A stretch of DNA of 64,000 nucleotides. Source: Falsiroseomonas sp041690465 (lineage in GTDB: Bacteria; Pseudomonadota; Alphaproteobacteria; Acetobacterales; Acetobacteraceae). Of this stretch, positions 50,371-59,795 are shown one piece after another (the stretch's first letter is position 1; each line of letters begins with the position of its first letter). The notes under the pieces were generated by a model. The model saw only the letters and a list, made by a program, of their open reading frames with translations. It was not told the origin of the DNA and did not search any database. The stretch spans positions 36,522 through 100,521 of the forward strand of contig NZ_JAWLHG010000018.1 in assembly GCF_041690465.1 (NCBI RefSeq), read 5' to 3'. The translations under genes and the position numbers were made by a program.

Positions 50371-52578
50371 TTACGCGCCGCGATCCAGCGGCGCCATCGG
50401 CAGCGCCTCCGGGCGCCCCGGGATCGGCAGCGGCGGCACCCAGCGGCGGCGCCCGCGCGACCCGCGCTCCGACTGCACCTGCAATCCGGCGTGGCCCAGC
50501 CGCACCGCCTGGGCCCCTTCGCGCCAGACCGTGAAACGATCGATCGCGGCGCTCGCACGGCAGCGGGGGCGGATGGGCTCGGTCGCCACCAGCAGCGCGG
50601 CCCGGCCGCAGGCTTCGGCCAGTTCGACGCGGTCCGGCGGCTCGCCGCGCCGCGCACCGCGGGCCGGCGGAGCGGTGCGCAACAGCACGATCTCCGGCGA
50701 CCCCGGGTGCGGCCGGAAACGGCAGGCGGCCGGGGTGCAGGCGATCGCCCCCCTCGCAACGACGCCCTCCGCCGGCAGCGGCGCCGCCTCCGCCACGCCC
50801 AGGCGGCGCAGCATGGCATCGCGCGCGAAGGCACTTGCGCCGGGCAGCCGGTGCAGGAAGACGCCGTCCGCGGTGCGCAGCGCAATCAGCCGCGAATCGC
50901 CGGCGACCAGCAGGTCCGGCGGAGGCTGCGCCATCCCCCCGGCCAATGCCGCAGCCATCACCGGCAGGCCGAGCAGCCGCAGCCGTCCGCGCCACAGCCC
51001 GAGCCAGCAGAAACCGAAGGCGGCGAGCGCCAGCGCCGGGCCCGGCGGCGGCGCGCGCAACGGCGATGCCTCCGGCCAGGCGGCCACGGTGCGCGCCGAA
51101 GCGAGGATCGCCTCCACCCCCTGGCCCATCGCCCAGAGCGCCGGCGCCTCGAGCCCGAACGGCATCAGCACCAGCGCCAGCATTCCAGCCGGCATCACCA
51201 GCAGCGAGGTCAGCGGCACCGCCACCGCATTCGCCGCCACGCCGTAGAGCTGCAGCCGGCCGAAATGGTAGAGCCCGATCGGCGCCGTCGCCGCCCCGGC
51301 CAGCACGGACGTCACCACCAGGCCGAAGACCGCCAGCACCAGGCGCCGCCGCCAGCCGGCCCGCGGGCCGGCGGCCGGCAGGCGTCCGCGCAGAACCTCC
51401 CACCCGGCCGCCAGCGCCAGCACCGCTGCGAAGGACATCTGGAAGGACGGCCCGAGCACTTCGGCCGGCGCGAGCAGCAGCACCAGCGCGGCGGCGATGG
51501 CCAGGCTGCGCACCGTCAGCGCACGACGCCCGACCACCAGCCCGAGCGTCACCAGCGCCGCCATCGCCAGGCTGCGCTGCACCGGCACCTGTGCGCCGGT
51601 CAGCAGCGTGTAGCCGATGCCCGCGGCCAACGCGCCCACCGCCGCCACCGTCTTGCCCGGCACCCGCAGCGCCAGCCAGGGCACCAGCGCGATCGCAAGC
51701 CGAAGCACCGCAAAGGTCGTGCCCATCACGATCGTCATGTGCAGCCCCGAAACCGAGAGCAGATGCGCCAGCCCGGAATCGCGCATCGCCGTCATCTCGG
51801 CGGGCGGGATGGCGGCCTGCGAGCCGGTCAGCAGCGCCGCCGCCACCGCCCCCGCGGCACCCGGGATCATCGCCTCCACCCGCGCCTCCACGGCGGCGCG
51901 CAGCCGGGCGAATCCCGGCAGCGAGGGCGGGGCGGGGATCACCTCGGCCGGGCCGAGCGCGAAGCCGGAGCCGCCCAGCCCGGAGAAATAGGCCGCGCGC
52001 TGGAAGTCCCATCCATCCGGCACCACCGGCGGCGGCGGCGGCCGCAGCAGCGCGCGGATCCGCAGCGTATCTCCAGGCGCCGGCCGCGACGGATCGGCCG
52101 GGCGCAACCGCACCCTCAGCCGCCGCGGCAGCGCCTCCCCTTCGCCGAGTCGAACCCCTTCGAGCGTGACCCGCCGCCCCTGGGGCAGCAGTTCCACCTG
52201 CGCCACCCGGCCGGTCAGCACCACCGCGGTGGAGGGCAGGTCGAGCGCCGGCGGCTGCCGCGCCGCGTGCCAGCCGGCGATCCCGAATCCGAGCAGCGCC
52301 GCGGCCAGCATCCCGAGCGCCCAACCCGCCAGCCGCGCCCGTCGTGCCACCCAGATTGCCAGCGCCGCCAACGGCGACGCCAGCCAGAGCGCCCCCTGGG
52401 TAGGCTCCTCGGCCGGCTGGAAATAGGCGAGCACGCCAGCCCCGAGCGCCACCGCAAGCCACGGCGCGAAGCGGCCCTGCTGGCGCGCAGCCAGCCCCAT
52501 CGCCCTGACGCGCAGCCGCGCCACGAGGCCGGGTTCATCCCCTTCGGGCCGCTCGATCCGGACCAGGGCGAGGCTCAC
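50371..52578 (-). CDS. comEC: ComEC/Rec2-family DNA-uptake channel protein
   Basis: A polytopic membrane protein of about 735 aa. The N-terminal part has a DUF4131-like soluble domain after two helices. The core has the Competence motif (MRDSGLAHLLSVSGLHMTIV) and many helices. The C-terminal part lacks a clear metallo-beta-lactamase HxHxDH motif, as in shorter ComEC proteins. It would carry single-stranded DNA across the inner membrane. The start is uncertain: GTG 52578 is used, TTG 52614 is possible, neither with a good ribosome binding site. It diverges from gltX. Confidence 0.9.
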   Translation of the reverse strand: MSLALVRIERPEGDEPGLVARLRVRAMGLAARQQGRFAPWLAVALGAGVLAYFQPAEEPTQGALWLASPLAALAIWVARRARLAGWALGMLAAALLGFGIAGWHAARQPPALDLPSTAVVLTGRVAQVELLPQGRRVTLEGVRLGEGEALPRRLRVRLRPADPSRPAPGDTLRIRALLRPPPPPVVPDGWDFQRAAYFSGLGGSGFALGPAEVIPAPPSLPGFARLRAAVEARVEAMIPGAAGAVAAALLTGSQAAIPPAEMTAMRDSGLAHLLSVSGLHMTIVMGTTFAVLRLAIALVPWLALRVPGKTVAAVGALAAGIGYTLLTGAQVPVQRSLAMAALVTLGLVVGRRALTVRSLAIAAALVLLLAPAEVLGPSFQMSFAAVLALAAGWEVLRGRLPAAGPRAGWRRRLVLAVFGLVVTSVLAGAATAPIGLYHFGRLQLYGVAANAVAVPLTSLLVMPAGMLALVLMPFGLEAPALWAMGQGVEAILASARTVAAWPEASPLRAPPPGPALALAAFGFCWLGLWRGRLRLLGLPVMAAALAGGMAQPPPDLLVAGDSRLIALRTADGVFLHRLPGASAFARDAMLRRLGVAEAAPLPAEGVVARGAIACTPAACRFRPHPGSPEIVLLRTAPPARGARRGEPPDRVELAEACGRAALLVATEPIRPRCRASAAIDRFTVWREGAQAVRLGHAGLQVQSERGSRGRRRWVPPLPIPGRPEALPMAPLDRGA

Positions 52579-52709
52579 TCGCGCTACAGTCGTTAATCGA
52601 CGCCCACTTTGCAACCATCCGGAGAAGCGCTCATCGGATGGGCCGCGGCAGTTCTGCCCGGCGCCAAGCTGCGTTAGGAACGCGGCTCAGCAGAATCACC
52701 GGGACATCC

Positions 52710-54107
52710 ATGTCGGTCCGCACCCGCTTCGCCCCCTCGCCCACCGGCTACCTGCATATCGGTGGCGCGCGCACCGCGCTGTTCAACTTCCTCTTCGCCC
52801 GCCGGCATGGCGGCCAGTACCTGCTGCGGATCGAGGACACCGACAAGCAGCGCTCCACGCCGGAGGCGGTGCAGCAGATCCTCGACAGCCTGGAATGGCT
52901 CGGCCTGAGCCCGGACGAGCCGCCAGTGTTCCAGAGCCAGCGCGAGCCGCGCCACGCCGAAGTGGCGCGCGCGCTGCTGGCGATGGGCAAGGCCTACCTG
53001 GCCTATGACACGCCGGAGGAGCTCGCGGCGATGCGCAGCGCGGCGGAGGCGGAGAAGCGGCCGTTCAAATACGACGGCAGCCGCTGGATCGGCCTGGACG
53101 CGAAGGACGCCCCTGCCGTCGCACCCGCCATCCGCATCATCGCCCCGCGTGAAGGCGAGACCACGGTGCACGACCTGGTGCAGGGCGAGGTGCGGGTCGC
53201 GGCGAGCGAACTCGACGACATGATCATCCTCCGCTCGGACGGCACGCCGACCTACCTGCATGCGGTGGTGGTGGACGACCACGACATGCAGATCACCCAT
53301 GTGATCCGCGGCGACGACCACCTGACCAACACCTTCCGCCAGTGCATGGTCTATGACGCGATGGGCTGGCGCCGCCCCCACTTCGCCCATGTGCCGCTGA
53401 TCCATGGGGCGGACGGCGCCAAGCTCTCGAAGCGGCACGGCGCCGTGGGCGCGATCGACTTCCGCGAGCAGGGCTTCCTGCCGGAGGCGGTGTGCAACTA
53501 CCTGCTGCGCCTCGGCTGGGGCCATGGCGACACCGAGATCATCAGCCGCGAGGACGCGATCCGCATCTTCGACATCGCCGATGTCGGCCGCGCCGCGGCG
53601 CGCATGGACTACGCCAAGCTCACCCATTTCAACGGGGTCTATCTGCGCGCCGCCGATGACGAGCGGCTGACGCGCGAGGTGCTGGAGCGCTTCGCCAGGC
53701 GCGGCGTGCTGTTCGGCACCGACGGCGGCGAGCGGGTCCGCGCCCTGATGCCCGACCTGAAGGAGCGCGCGAAGACGTTGGAGGAGTTGGCCGGCTCGGC
53801 CGCCTTCGCCGTGCATGAAGGCCCGCCGACGCTGGAGCCCAAGGCGGCCGCGCTGATGACGCCGGAGGCCAAGGCGCTGCTGGCCGATCTCGCGCAGTTC
53901 CTCGGGGACGCGCCCTGGGAGCGCGCGGACCTGCAGCAGTGGCTGCGCGACTATGCCGAGGTGAAGGGGATGAAGCTCGGCGCTGTGGCGCAGCCGCTGC
54001 GCGCCGCCCTCACCGGCAGCACGCAGAGCCCGCCGATCGACGCGGTGCTCGCCGCGCTCGGGCGGAGCGAGGCGGTGCTGCGCATCCTGGCGGCGGCGGA
54101 GGGCTGA
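52710..54107 (+). CDS. gltX: Glutamyl-tRNA synthetase
   Basis: A 465-aa class I synthetase. The HIGH-type motif is FAPSPTGYLHIGGART, the KMSKS-type motif KLSKRHGA, and IEDTDKQRSTPEA and QITHVIRGDDHLTNT are present. ATG 52710. The second half carries the anticodon-binding helical domain. Some alphaproteobacteria carry two GltX, one of which charges tRNA-Gln; which type this is cannot be told by eye. Confidence 0.96.
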   Translation: MSVRTRFAPSPTGYLHIGGARTALFNFLFARRHGGQYLLRIEDTDKQRSTPEAVQQILDSLEWLGLSPDEPPVFQSQREPRHAEVARALLAMGKAYLAYDTPEELAAMRSAAEAEKRPFKYDGSRWIGLDAKDAPAVAPAIRIIAPREGETTVHDLVQGEVRVAASELDDMIILRSDGTPTYLHAVVVDDHDMQITHVIRGDDHLTNTFRQCMVYDAMGWRRPHFAHVPLIHGADGAKLSKRHGAVGAIDFREQGFLPEAVCNYLLRLGWGHGDTEIISREDAIRIFDIADVGRAAARMDYAKLTHFNGVYLRAADDERLTREVLERFARRGVLFGTDGGERVRALMPDLKERAKTLEELAGSAAFAVHEGPPTLEPKAAALMTPEAKALLADLAQFLGDAPWERADLQQWLRDYAEVKGMKLGAVAQPLRAALTGSTQSPPIDAVLAALGRSEAVLRILAAAEG

Positions 54108-54254
54108 CGTCGGACCCGGCCGAGCGCGGTTCGCGGAGCCCCGGCGAGCCGCCCTCGCAACCTGCCGTGCCGTGGTCCGTTGGGCTGCTGCGATGCCGCG
54201 CGGTGCGGTCATGCCCTGCCGCATGCGCGGCGCCGGACAGCCCGGAGGATGCAG

Positions 54255-55283
54255 ATGTCCCACAACGCGACACCGGCTCTCCGGGGCCGCAGCGGTGCGG
54301 CGAAGCGCGTGGCGGCGATCCTGCTTGGCTCCGCCGCGGCGCTTGGCGCCGCCGCGCTCCAGGCGCAGGCGGATGCGCGGCGCGCCGAGCGTGAGCACCC
54401 GCCGCGCGGGCGCTTCCTCGCAGCCGGCGGCATCCGCCTCCACTATCTCGAGGCCGGGCACGGCGATGCGTCGCCGGTCGTGCTGCTGCACGGAAACTCG
54501 GTGAGTGCCGAGGATTGGGTCGCCAGCGGCGTGTTCGGCCGTGTTGCGGGCCGGCGCCGGGTCATCGCCCTGGATCGTCCCGGCTTCGGCTACAGCGACC
54601 GCCCGCGCGACCGCGCCTGGACGCCCGCGGCACAGGCCGCCGTGCTGGCCGAGGCCTTCGCGCGGCTGGGACTCGAGCGACCCGTCGTGGTGGGGCAGTC
54701 CTGGGGCACGCTGGTCGCGATGGCGCTCGGGCTTGCTCATCCACGGGCGGTCTCCGGCCTGGTGCTGGCGGCGGGATACTACTACCCGACCGCGCGTGCG
54801 GACGTGGTCGCCTTCTCCCCGGCCGCGCTGCCGCTGTTCGGCGATATCCTGCGCCACACGCTGGCGCCCCTGACCGGGCGGCTGATCGCGCCGCGCATGA
54901 TCCGCCGGATGTTCGCGCCGATGCCGGTCCCGCCCGCCTTCACCGAGGCCGTCCCGGTGCCGATGATGCTGCGCCCGTCGCAGCTCCGGGCCGCATCGGA
55001 GGAGGCTGCCCTCATGATCCCGGGCGTGCGCGCCGCCGCGCCGCGCTATCCGGAGTTGCGGCGGCTGCCGGTGGCCATCGTCGCCGGGGCGGAGGACCGG
55101 ATCGTGGATGTCGGCCGCCACTCGCTTCGGCTGCACGACGAGCTGCCGGACAGCGAGCTCACCCTGGTTCCCGGGATGGGCCACATGGTGCACCACGGCG
55201 CGCCCGGGCTGGTGGCAGCGGCGATCGAGCGCATCGCCGCTGCCACCGTAGCGCCGGTGCCGGCCTTCCCGGCGCCCGTCTGA
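54255..55283 (+). CDS. Alpha/beta-hydrolase with N-terminal membrane anchor or signal
   Basis: A 342-aa hydrolase. A hydrophobic N-terminal segment (RVAAILLGSAAALGAAAL) precedes the fold. The oxyanion strand is VVLLHGNSVSAEDW, the nucleophile elbow GQSWG, the acid in AGAEDRIVD, and the histidine in GMGHMVHH. It resembles haloperoxidase/epoxide-hydrolase-like enzymes; the substrate is unknown. ATG 54255 has GGAGG six bases upstream. Confidence 0.9.
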   Translation: MSHNATPALRGRSGAAKRVAAILLGSAAALGAAALQAQADARRAEREHPPRGRFLAAGGIRLHYLEAGHGDASPVVLLHGNSVSAEDWVASGVFGRVAGRRRVIALDRPGFGYSDRPRDRAWTPAAQAAVLAEAFARLGLERPVVVGQSWGTLVAMALGLAHPRAVSGLVLAAGYYYPTARADVVAFSPAALPLFGDILRHTLAPLTGRLIAPRMIRRMFAPMPVPPAFTEAVPVPMMLRPSQLRAASEEAALMIPGVRAAAPRYPELRRLPVAIVAGAEDRIVDVGRHSLRLHDELPDSELTLVPGMGHMVHHGAPGLVAAAIERIAAATVAPVPAFPAPV

Positions 55284-55298
55284 GCGGGGCGCGACCGG

Positions 55299-56300
55299 TC
55301 AGTCCACCGTTGCTCCGGCGTCGCGGACCACCTGCCCCCAGCGCTGCACGTCCTGCTCCTGCACCGCGCGGAACTCGGCGGGCGTGCGGACGGTCGGCGG
55401 CTGGATGCCCTGGTCCTGGACCAGCCAGCGCCGGAAGTCGGGCGCGGAGATGATCTTCACGATCTCCTCGTTCAGGCGGTTGGTGATCGGCGCGGGCAGG
55501 TTGGCGGGGCCGAAGATGCCGTACCAGGTGGTGCTCTCGAAGCCCGGCAGGTTGCACGCCTCGGCCACCGTCGGCACGTCGGGCAGCGCCGGCACGCGCT
55601 CGCGGGTGGTCACCGCCAGGCCGCGTACCTGGCCCTGCTGGATCATCGCGATGGCCGGGCCGGTCTGGTTGAAGAAGTAGTCGATCTGCCCGCCGAGCTG
55701 CGCCGTCACCACGCCGGCCTGGCCGACGAAGGGCACATGCACCACGTCGAGACCCGCGGCGCGGGCGAAGCGCACGCCGGCGAGATGGGTGGACGCGCCG
55801 TTGCCCGTGCTGCCGTAGTTCAGCGCGCCGGGGCGCGCCTTGGCGTCGTTGATGACGTCCATGCAGGTGCGGTACTGCGGCCGGCGCTCCACGCTGGTGG
55901 TCAGGATGTTCGGCACGTCGCCGAGATGGGCGATCGGCGTGAAGTCGTTCAGCACGTTGAACGGCAGGCGGCGGTAGAGCGCCTGGTTGATCGCGTGCGT
56001 CCCGGCCGTGCCGAAAAGGATCGTGTAGCCGTCCGGCCGTGCCTTGGCGACGAAGTCGGAGGCGACGTTGCCGCCGGCGCCGGTGCGCGGCACGACCACC
56101 ACCGTCTGCCCGAGCGCGCGCGTCAGCTCGTCGGCCAGCTTGCGGCCATAGATGCCGACGCCGGAGCTGTTCGGGAAGCCGATCACCATCTCGATCGGGC
56201 GTGCGGTGGGCCAGGCGGCGCCCTGTGCCAGCGCCGGCGCCGACGGGGCGGCGATCGCGGCAAGCAGCGGCAGGGCAAGCAGGCGGCGGGCGAGCTTCAT
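55299..56300 (-). CDS. Bug/TctC-family tripartite tricarboxylate transporter binding protein
   Basis: A 333-aa periplasmic receptor with a Sec-type signal (MKLARRLLALPLLAAIAAPS to ALAQ). Family segments are IEMVIGFPNSSGVG, VVVPRTGAGGNVASD, NYGSTGNGAST and DVPTVAEACNLPG. ATG 56300 has GGAGAAACC upstream. It diverges from an Asp/Glu-racemase-family gene, a frequent pairing with Bug proteins that hints at a 2-substituted dicarboxylate or amino-acid-like ligand (inference). Confidence 0.93.
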   Translation of the reverse strand: MKLARRLLALPLLAAIAAPSAPALAQGAAWPTARPIEMVIGFPNSSGVGIYGRKLADELTRALGQTVVVVPRTGAGGNVASDFVAKARPDGYTILFGTAGTHAINQALYRRLPFNVLNDFTPIAHLGDVPNILTTSVERRPQYRTCMDVINDAKARPGALNYGSTGNGASTHLAGVRFARAAGLDVVHVPFVGQAGVVTAQLGGQIDYFFNQTGPAIAMIQQGQVRGLAVTTRERVPALPDVPTVAEACNLPGFESTTWYGIFGPANLPAPITNRLNEEIVKIISAPDFRRWLVQDQGIQPPTVRTPAEFRAVQEQDVQRWGQVVRDAGATVD

Positions 56301-56396
56301 CTCGGTTTCTCCGTGGTTCCCGCGGGAGTTGAAGGCGCCAAGCGGCCGGAGCGCAAGCCCTGTTGCGCCCGGCAATGCCGATCTACGCTTCGGCCC

Positions 56397-57134
56397 ATGG
56401 ACCACACCAGGGCTGCGCCGCGCCTCGCCCGCGGCGGCAAATCCATCTACGGCGCGCCGCTCGGCATCCTGATGCTCGAAGCGCGCTTTCCGCGAATCCC
56501 CGGCGACATGGGGAACGCCGCCACTTGGCCCTTCCCTGTGCTGTTCCGTGTCGTGCGCGGCGCCAGTCCGGAGAAGGTGGTGCTGCAGGGGGCGAAGGGC
56601 CTGCTGGACGACTTCGTCGCGGCCGCGCGTGACCTGGTGGATCTCGGCGCCGAGGCGATCACCACCAATTGCGGCTTCCTGTCGTTGCTCCAGGCGGAGC
56701 TGGCGGCGGCGGTGCGGGTGCCGGTGGCCACCTCCTCGCTGCTGCAGGTGCCCTGGGTGCAGGCGATGCTGCCGCCGGGCCAGCGGGTCGGCGTGATCAC
56801 CGTCAGCCGCGGCTCACTGACGCCCGCGCATCTGGCCGCGGCCGGCGTTCCGCAGGACATCCCGGTGGAGGGCACCGAAGGCGGGCGGGAATTCTTCCGC
56901 GTGCTGATCCGTGCCGAGAAGCAGGACATGGATGTCGCGCTGGCGGAGCAGGACATCCTGGATGCCGGGCGGCGCCTTGTGGCGCGGCATCCGGAGGTCG
57001 GCGCCATCGTGCTGGAATGCACCAACATGCCGCCCTACGCGGCGGCGCTGCACGAGGCGCTGGGGCTGCCGGTCTACGACATCTACACGCTGGTGAGCTG
57101 GTTCCACGGCGGGCTGCGGCCGCGGCGCTTCTGA
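56397..57134 (+). CDS. Aspartate/glutamate racemase-superfamily protein
   Basis: A 245-aa protein with the two catalytic cysteines of the superfamily: ITTNCGFLS and VLECTNMPPYA. The N-terminus IYGAPLGILMLEARFPRIPG and GVITVSRGSLTPAHL fit a subgroup distinct from true amino-acid racemases, related to arylmalonate decarboxylase or maleate isomerase. ATG 56397 lacks a clear ribosome binding site. Opposed to a Bug receptor 96 bases away. Confidence 0.85.
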   Translation: MDHTRAAPRLARGGKSIYGAPLGILMLEARFPRIPGDMGNAATWPFPVLFRVVRGASPEKVVLQGAKGLLDDFVAAARDLVDLGAEAITTNCGFLSLLQAELAAAVRVPVATSSLLQVPWVQAMLPPGQRVGVITVSRGSLTPAHLAAAGVPQDIPVEGTEGGREFFRVLIRAEKQDMDVALAEQDILDAGRRLVARHPEVGAIVLECTNMPPYAAALHEALGLPVYDIYTLVSWFHGGLRPRRF

Positions 57135-57137
57135 GCC

Positions 57138-57464
57138 TCAGCCCGGCTGCGGCCGGGCGAGCAGGGCGCGCAGGCGGGTCTGCTCGAGTGCGGGATCGGC
57201 GTCGGTGATGCGTGGCAGGTCGGTGGCGCCGGGCTCCCGCGGGTCGCCGGCGGGCGGCGCGGCGGCATCGAGCGCGCGCTCGATCGCCTCCCGCAAGGCG
57301 CCGAGGTCGCCGGCGGCGCGGGCGCGTTCCGCCGCGACGGCGACGATGCCCGCCACCGCAGCGACGAGCCCCGCCGGCCGCCTTCCGGATCGCCCGGGTT
57401 CCGACACTGAAAGGGAGGAGGCCGCGGCAAGCCAGCTGCGGGCGGCGGGAAGCGGAGATGGCAT
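57138..57464 (-). CDS. Hypothetical Ala-rich protein (108 aa)
   Basis: A short protein with a hydrophobic N-terminal stretch (ARSWLAAASSLSV, then LVAAVAGIVAVAAERARAAG) that may span or anchor to the membrane, then an acidic, proline-rich end. ATG 57464 has GAGGAA ten bases upstream; longer starts exist at 57515 and 57605. It abuts the stop of the racemase-family gene. Evidence is limited to codon use and the ribosome binding site. Confidence 0.5.
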   Translation of the reverse strand: MPSPLPAARSWLAAASSLSVSEPGRSGRRPAGLVAAVAGIVAVAAERARAAGDLGALREAIERALDAAAPPAGDPREPGATDLPRITDADPALEQTRLRALLARPQPG

Positions 57465-57606
57465 GCGGGGCGGTTCCTCGTCCGTTGCGCTACGGGACGC
57501 CCAGCCAGATTTCATTGCGGGGGTAAACGAAGCGTTAACGCCCGATGGCTGCGGGAGGGATGCGGCGAGAAAGTGGTTAACGCCCGCCGCCAAGCGCCAC
57601 GGCATG

Positions 57607-57639
57607 AAAAAACCCCGGCCGCCAGAGGCGACCGGGGTT
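57607..57639 (-). terminator. Rho-independent terminator of the cold-shock gene
   Basis: On the minus strand an AACCCCGG/CCGGGGTT stem with inner CGCC/GGCG pairs and an AGA-type loop is followed directly by six T residues. It lies 28 bases after the cold-shock gene stop. This is the only textbook intrinsic terminator seen in the window. Confidence 0.9.
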
Positions 57640-57667
57640 CTTCGGCACGCGCGATCTGCGCGAGCGA

Positions 57668-58432
57668 CTACTTGATGGTGACGGCCTGGCGGCCGCGCTG
57701 GCCGTCCCGCACGTCGAGCGCCACCTTCTCGCCCTGCTGCACATCCTGCTTGCCGGCGCGCTGCAGCACGGAGGAATGCAGGAAGACGTCCTGGCCACCA
57801 TCATCGGGAGTGACGAAGCCGAAGCCGCGCACCTGGTCGAACCACTTCACGGTGCCGCTGACCGCATAGGTCGGGCCGCCCTCGTCGCGGGCGCCGAAGT
57901 CGCGCCGCGGCGGGGGACGATCGCCGAAGCCGCCGCGCGGTGCGCCGAAGCCGCCACCACCGCCGCCGCCAAAACCGCCGCCGCCGCCGAAGCCGCCACC
58001 ACGGGGGGCGCCAAAGCCGCCGCCGCCGCCACCGCCGAAGTCGCGCCGCGGGGGACGATCGCCGAAGCCGCCGCCGCCACCGAAGTCGCGCCGCGGGGGA
58101 CGATCGCCGAAGCCGCCGCCGCCGCCACCGAAGTCGCGCCGCGGGGGACGATCACCGAAGCCGCCGCGCGGACGGTCGCCGCCCCCGGGGCCCTTGATCA
58201 CGCTGTGGATCCGCGTGACGAGGCGCCGACCCTGCCGGTCAGTGCCGATCTCGCAGTTCAGCTTGTCGCCGGTTTCCGGCGGCTCGATTCCCGCTTCCGT
58301 CAGGGCGGAGGCGTGGAAGAAAACGTCCTGCCCATCCGGGCCGAGGACGAAGCCGAACCCCTTTCGGGCGTTGTACCACTTGACCTCGGCCTCGATTGGG
58401 CCGTCGCCACCCTGTTCATTCTCGGGAAACAC
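57668..58432 (-). CDS. Protein with two cold-shock domains joined by an Arg/Gly-rich repeat linker
   Basis: About 254 aa. The first CSD (EAEVKWYNARKGFGFVLGP, then QDVFFHASAL) and the last CSD (GTVKWFDQVRGFGFVTPDD, then QDVFLHSSVLQ) each have intact RNP1- and RNP2-like aromatic motifs. Between them lies a linker of four FGDRPPRRDFGGGG-like units and poly-glycine. This would bind single-stranded RNA or DNA through both ends, with a disordered RG linker able to add weak RNA contacts or phase separation (inference). GTG 58432 is the chosen start; ATG 58495 is possible. Confidence 0.88.
   Translation of the reverse strand: MFPENEQGGDGPIEAEVKWYNARKGFGFVLGPDGQDVFFHASALTEAGIEPPETGDKLNCEIGTDRQGRRLVTRIHSVIKGPGGGDRPRGGFGDRPPRRDFGGGGGGFGDRPPRRDFGGGGGFGDRPPRRDFGGGGGGGFGAPRGGGFGGGGGFGGGGGGGFGAPRGGFGDRPPPRRDFGARDEGGPTYAVSGTVKWFDQVRGFGFVTPDDGGQDVFLHSSVLQRAGKQDVQQGEKVALDVRDGQRGRQAVTIK
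57895..58165 (-). repeat. Degenerate 45-48-bp coding repeats in the cold-shock linker
   Basis: Units begin with CGAAGTCGCGCCGCGG on the + strand at 57895, 58036, 58081 and 58129. The last three are nearly identical and almost contiguous; the second of them has one extra GCC triplet. They encode the FGDRPPRRDFGGGGG unit. Expansion or contraction by slippage would keep the frame. Confidence 0.8.
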
Positions 58433-58532
58433 GATACGTATCAATCCGCTAGCAGACACGACCCGACACGATGCGGGGCCGCCAGTACTGAACATGGCAT
58501 CAGCCCGCGCCGAACACCAGCGGAAAACGAAG

Positions 58533-59795
58533 TCAAGCGAAGCGTGATGGGCGGAACGGCGCCACCGGGATCTCCGGCTCATTCCCGGCGAGCATCGCCG
58601 TCACGATCCGCGCGCTGCGGGGTGCCGCCACCAGCCCGACATGGCCGTGCCCGAAGGCCAGCAGCACATCCCGGCTCGCCGCCGCCGGACCGAGGCAGGG
58701 CAGCCCGTCCGGCATCGAGGGGCGATGGCCCATCCAGACCCTCACCCGCTCCGGTGGCAGGTCGCGCGGCAGGTTGGGGAAGCTGCGCAGCAAATGGTCG
58801 CGCAGGATCTCGGCGCGCTTCCAGTTGGGCGCGGCCTCCAGCCCGGCGATCTCCACCTGGCCAGCGCAGCGCAGGCCGCGATCGGTCCAGGTGACCGACA
58901 TCTTGCCGTCATAGGGCATCAGCGGCGTGCGCGGGCCGACCTCGGAATCGAGCACCATGGCGTGGTAGCCGCGCTCGGTCTCCAGCGGCACCTTCGAGCC
59001 GGCGGCGGCGGCCAGCGCCTTCGAATGCGCACCGGCGCAGATCACCGCGCGGTCTGCCGCGACCTCACCTGAATCGGTCAGCACGGCCTTGAGGCGCGCG
59101 CCCTCGATTCGGAAGCCGGTCGCCTTCGCACGCATCAACGCGGCGCCCTCAGCCTGCGCCTGGGCGACCAGGGCGGCGACATAGGCGCCCGGATCGCGGC
59201 AATGCCCGCCCTCCTCCACCAGCGCGCCGAAGCCGTAGCGGCGGTCGAGCTCCGGCTCGCGCTGGCGCATCTCGTCGGCGTCGAGCTCCAGCCACTCGAT
59301 GCCGACCTTGCGCCGGACCCGCCAGGCCATCGCCTCGGACTCGAACTGGGCGCGGTTCTCGTAGATGTACATCAGGCCGCGCTGCTCGATCAGGCGCTCC
59401 ACGCCGGCGCGGGCGGCGAGTTCGCGGTGCAGCGCCGGCGCGCCCTGCAGCAGCGGGCGGATGGCGCGCGCGATGGCCTCCACCTTCGCCTCCGTCCAGC
59501 CGGCGAGCAGGTACTTCACCAGCCAGGGCGCGACCCGCGGAAAGTACGACCAGCGGATCGCCAGCGGGCCGAGCGGATCCATCAGGAATCGCGGCACCTT
59601 CTTCCACAGCCCCGGCGTGGAGGGCGGGATCACCGACATCGGGCTGAGCCAGCAGCCATTGCCGTAGGACGCCGCCTGCTCGCCGCCCGGATCGCCGGGC
59701 TCGATGATGGTCACGCGGAACCCGGCCGAGAGCGCCTCCAGCGCCGTCGCGGCGCCGACGATGCCGGCGCCGATCACCGCGACATGCGCGCTCAC
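58533..59795 (-). CDS. DadA-like FAD-dependent D-amino-acid dehydrogenase/oxidoreductase
   Basis: A 420-aa flavoprotein. It has the dinucleotide motif VAVIGAGIVGAATALEA, an early ASYGNGCWLSPMSV segment as in DadA, and the C-terminal FAD closure FGHGHVGLVAAP. It probably deaminates D-amino acids oxidatively, passing electrons to the quinone pool. The GTG start at 59795 overlaps the stop of the upstream AtzH/HpxZ-like gene (GTGA). The specific substrate is unknown. Confidence 0.88.
   Translation of the reverse strand: MSAHVAVIGAGIVGAATALEALSAGFRVTIIEPGDPGGEQAASYGNGCWLSPMSVIPPSTPGLWKKVPRFLMDPLGPLAIRWSYFPRVAPWLVKYLLAGWTEAKVEAIARAIRPLLQGAPALHRELAARAGVERLIEQRGLMYIYENRAQFESEAMAWRVRRKVGIEWLELDADEMRQREPELDRRYGFGALVEEGGHCRDPGAYVAALVAQAQAEGAALMRAKATGFRIEGARLKAVLTDSGEVAADRAVICAGAHSKALAAAAGSKVPLETERGYHAMVLDSEVGPRTPLMPYDGKMSVTWTDRGLRCAGQVEIAGLEAAPNWKRAEILRDHLLRSFPNLPRDLPPERVRVWMGHRPSMPDGLPCLGPAAASRDVLLAFGHGHVGLVAAPRSARIVTAMLAGNEPEIPVAPFRPSRFA

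Noticed and set aside
50302..52596. A 764-codon + strand frame antisense to comEC.
   Set aside because: Shadow frame with extreme Arg/Pro/His bias; comEC has diagnostic motifs on the other strand.
57895..58165. Regularly spaced near-identical units that could be mistaken for a CRISPR array.
   Set aside because: Units are in frame, encode the Arg/Gly linker, and have no unique spacers.
57776..58894. A + strand frame through the cold-shock repeats rich in alanine and threonine.
   Set aside because: Repeats of the linker read in another frame; intact CSD motifs and the downstream intrinsic terminator belong to the minus strand.
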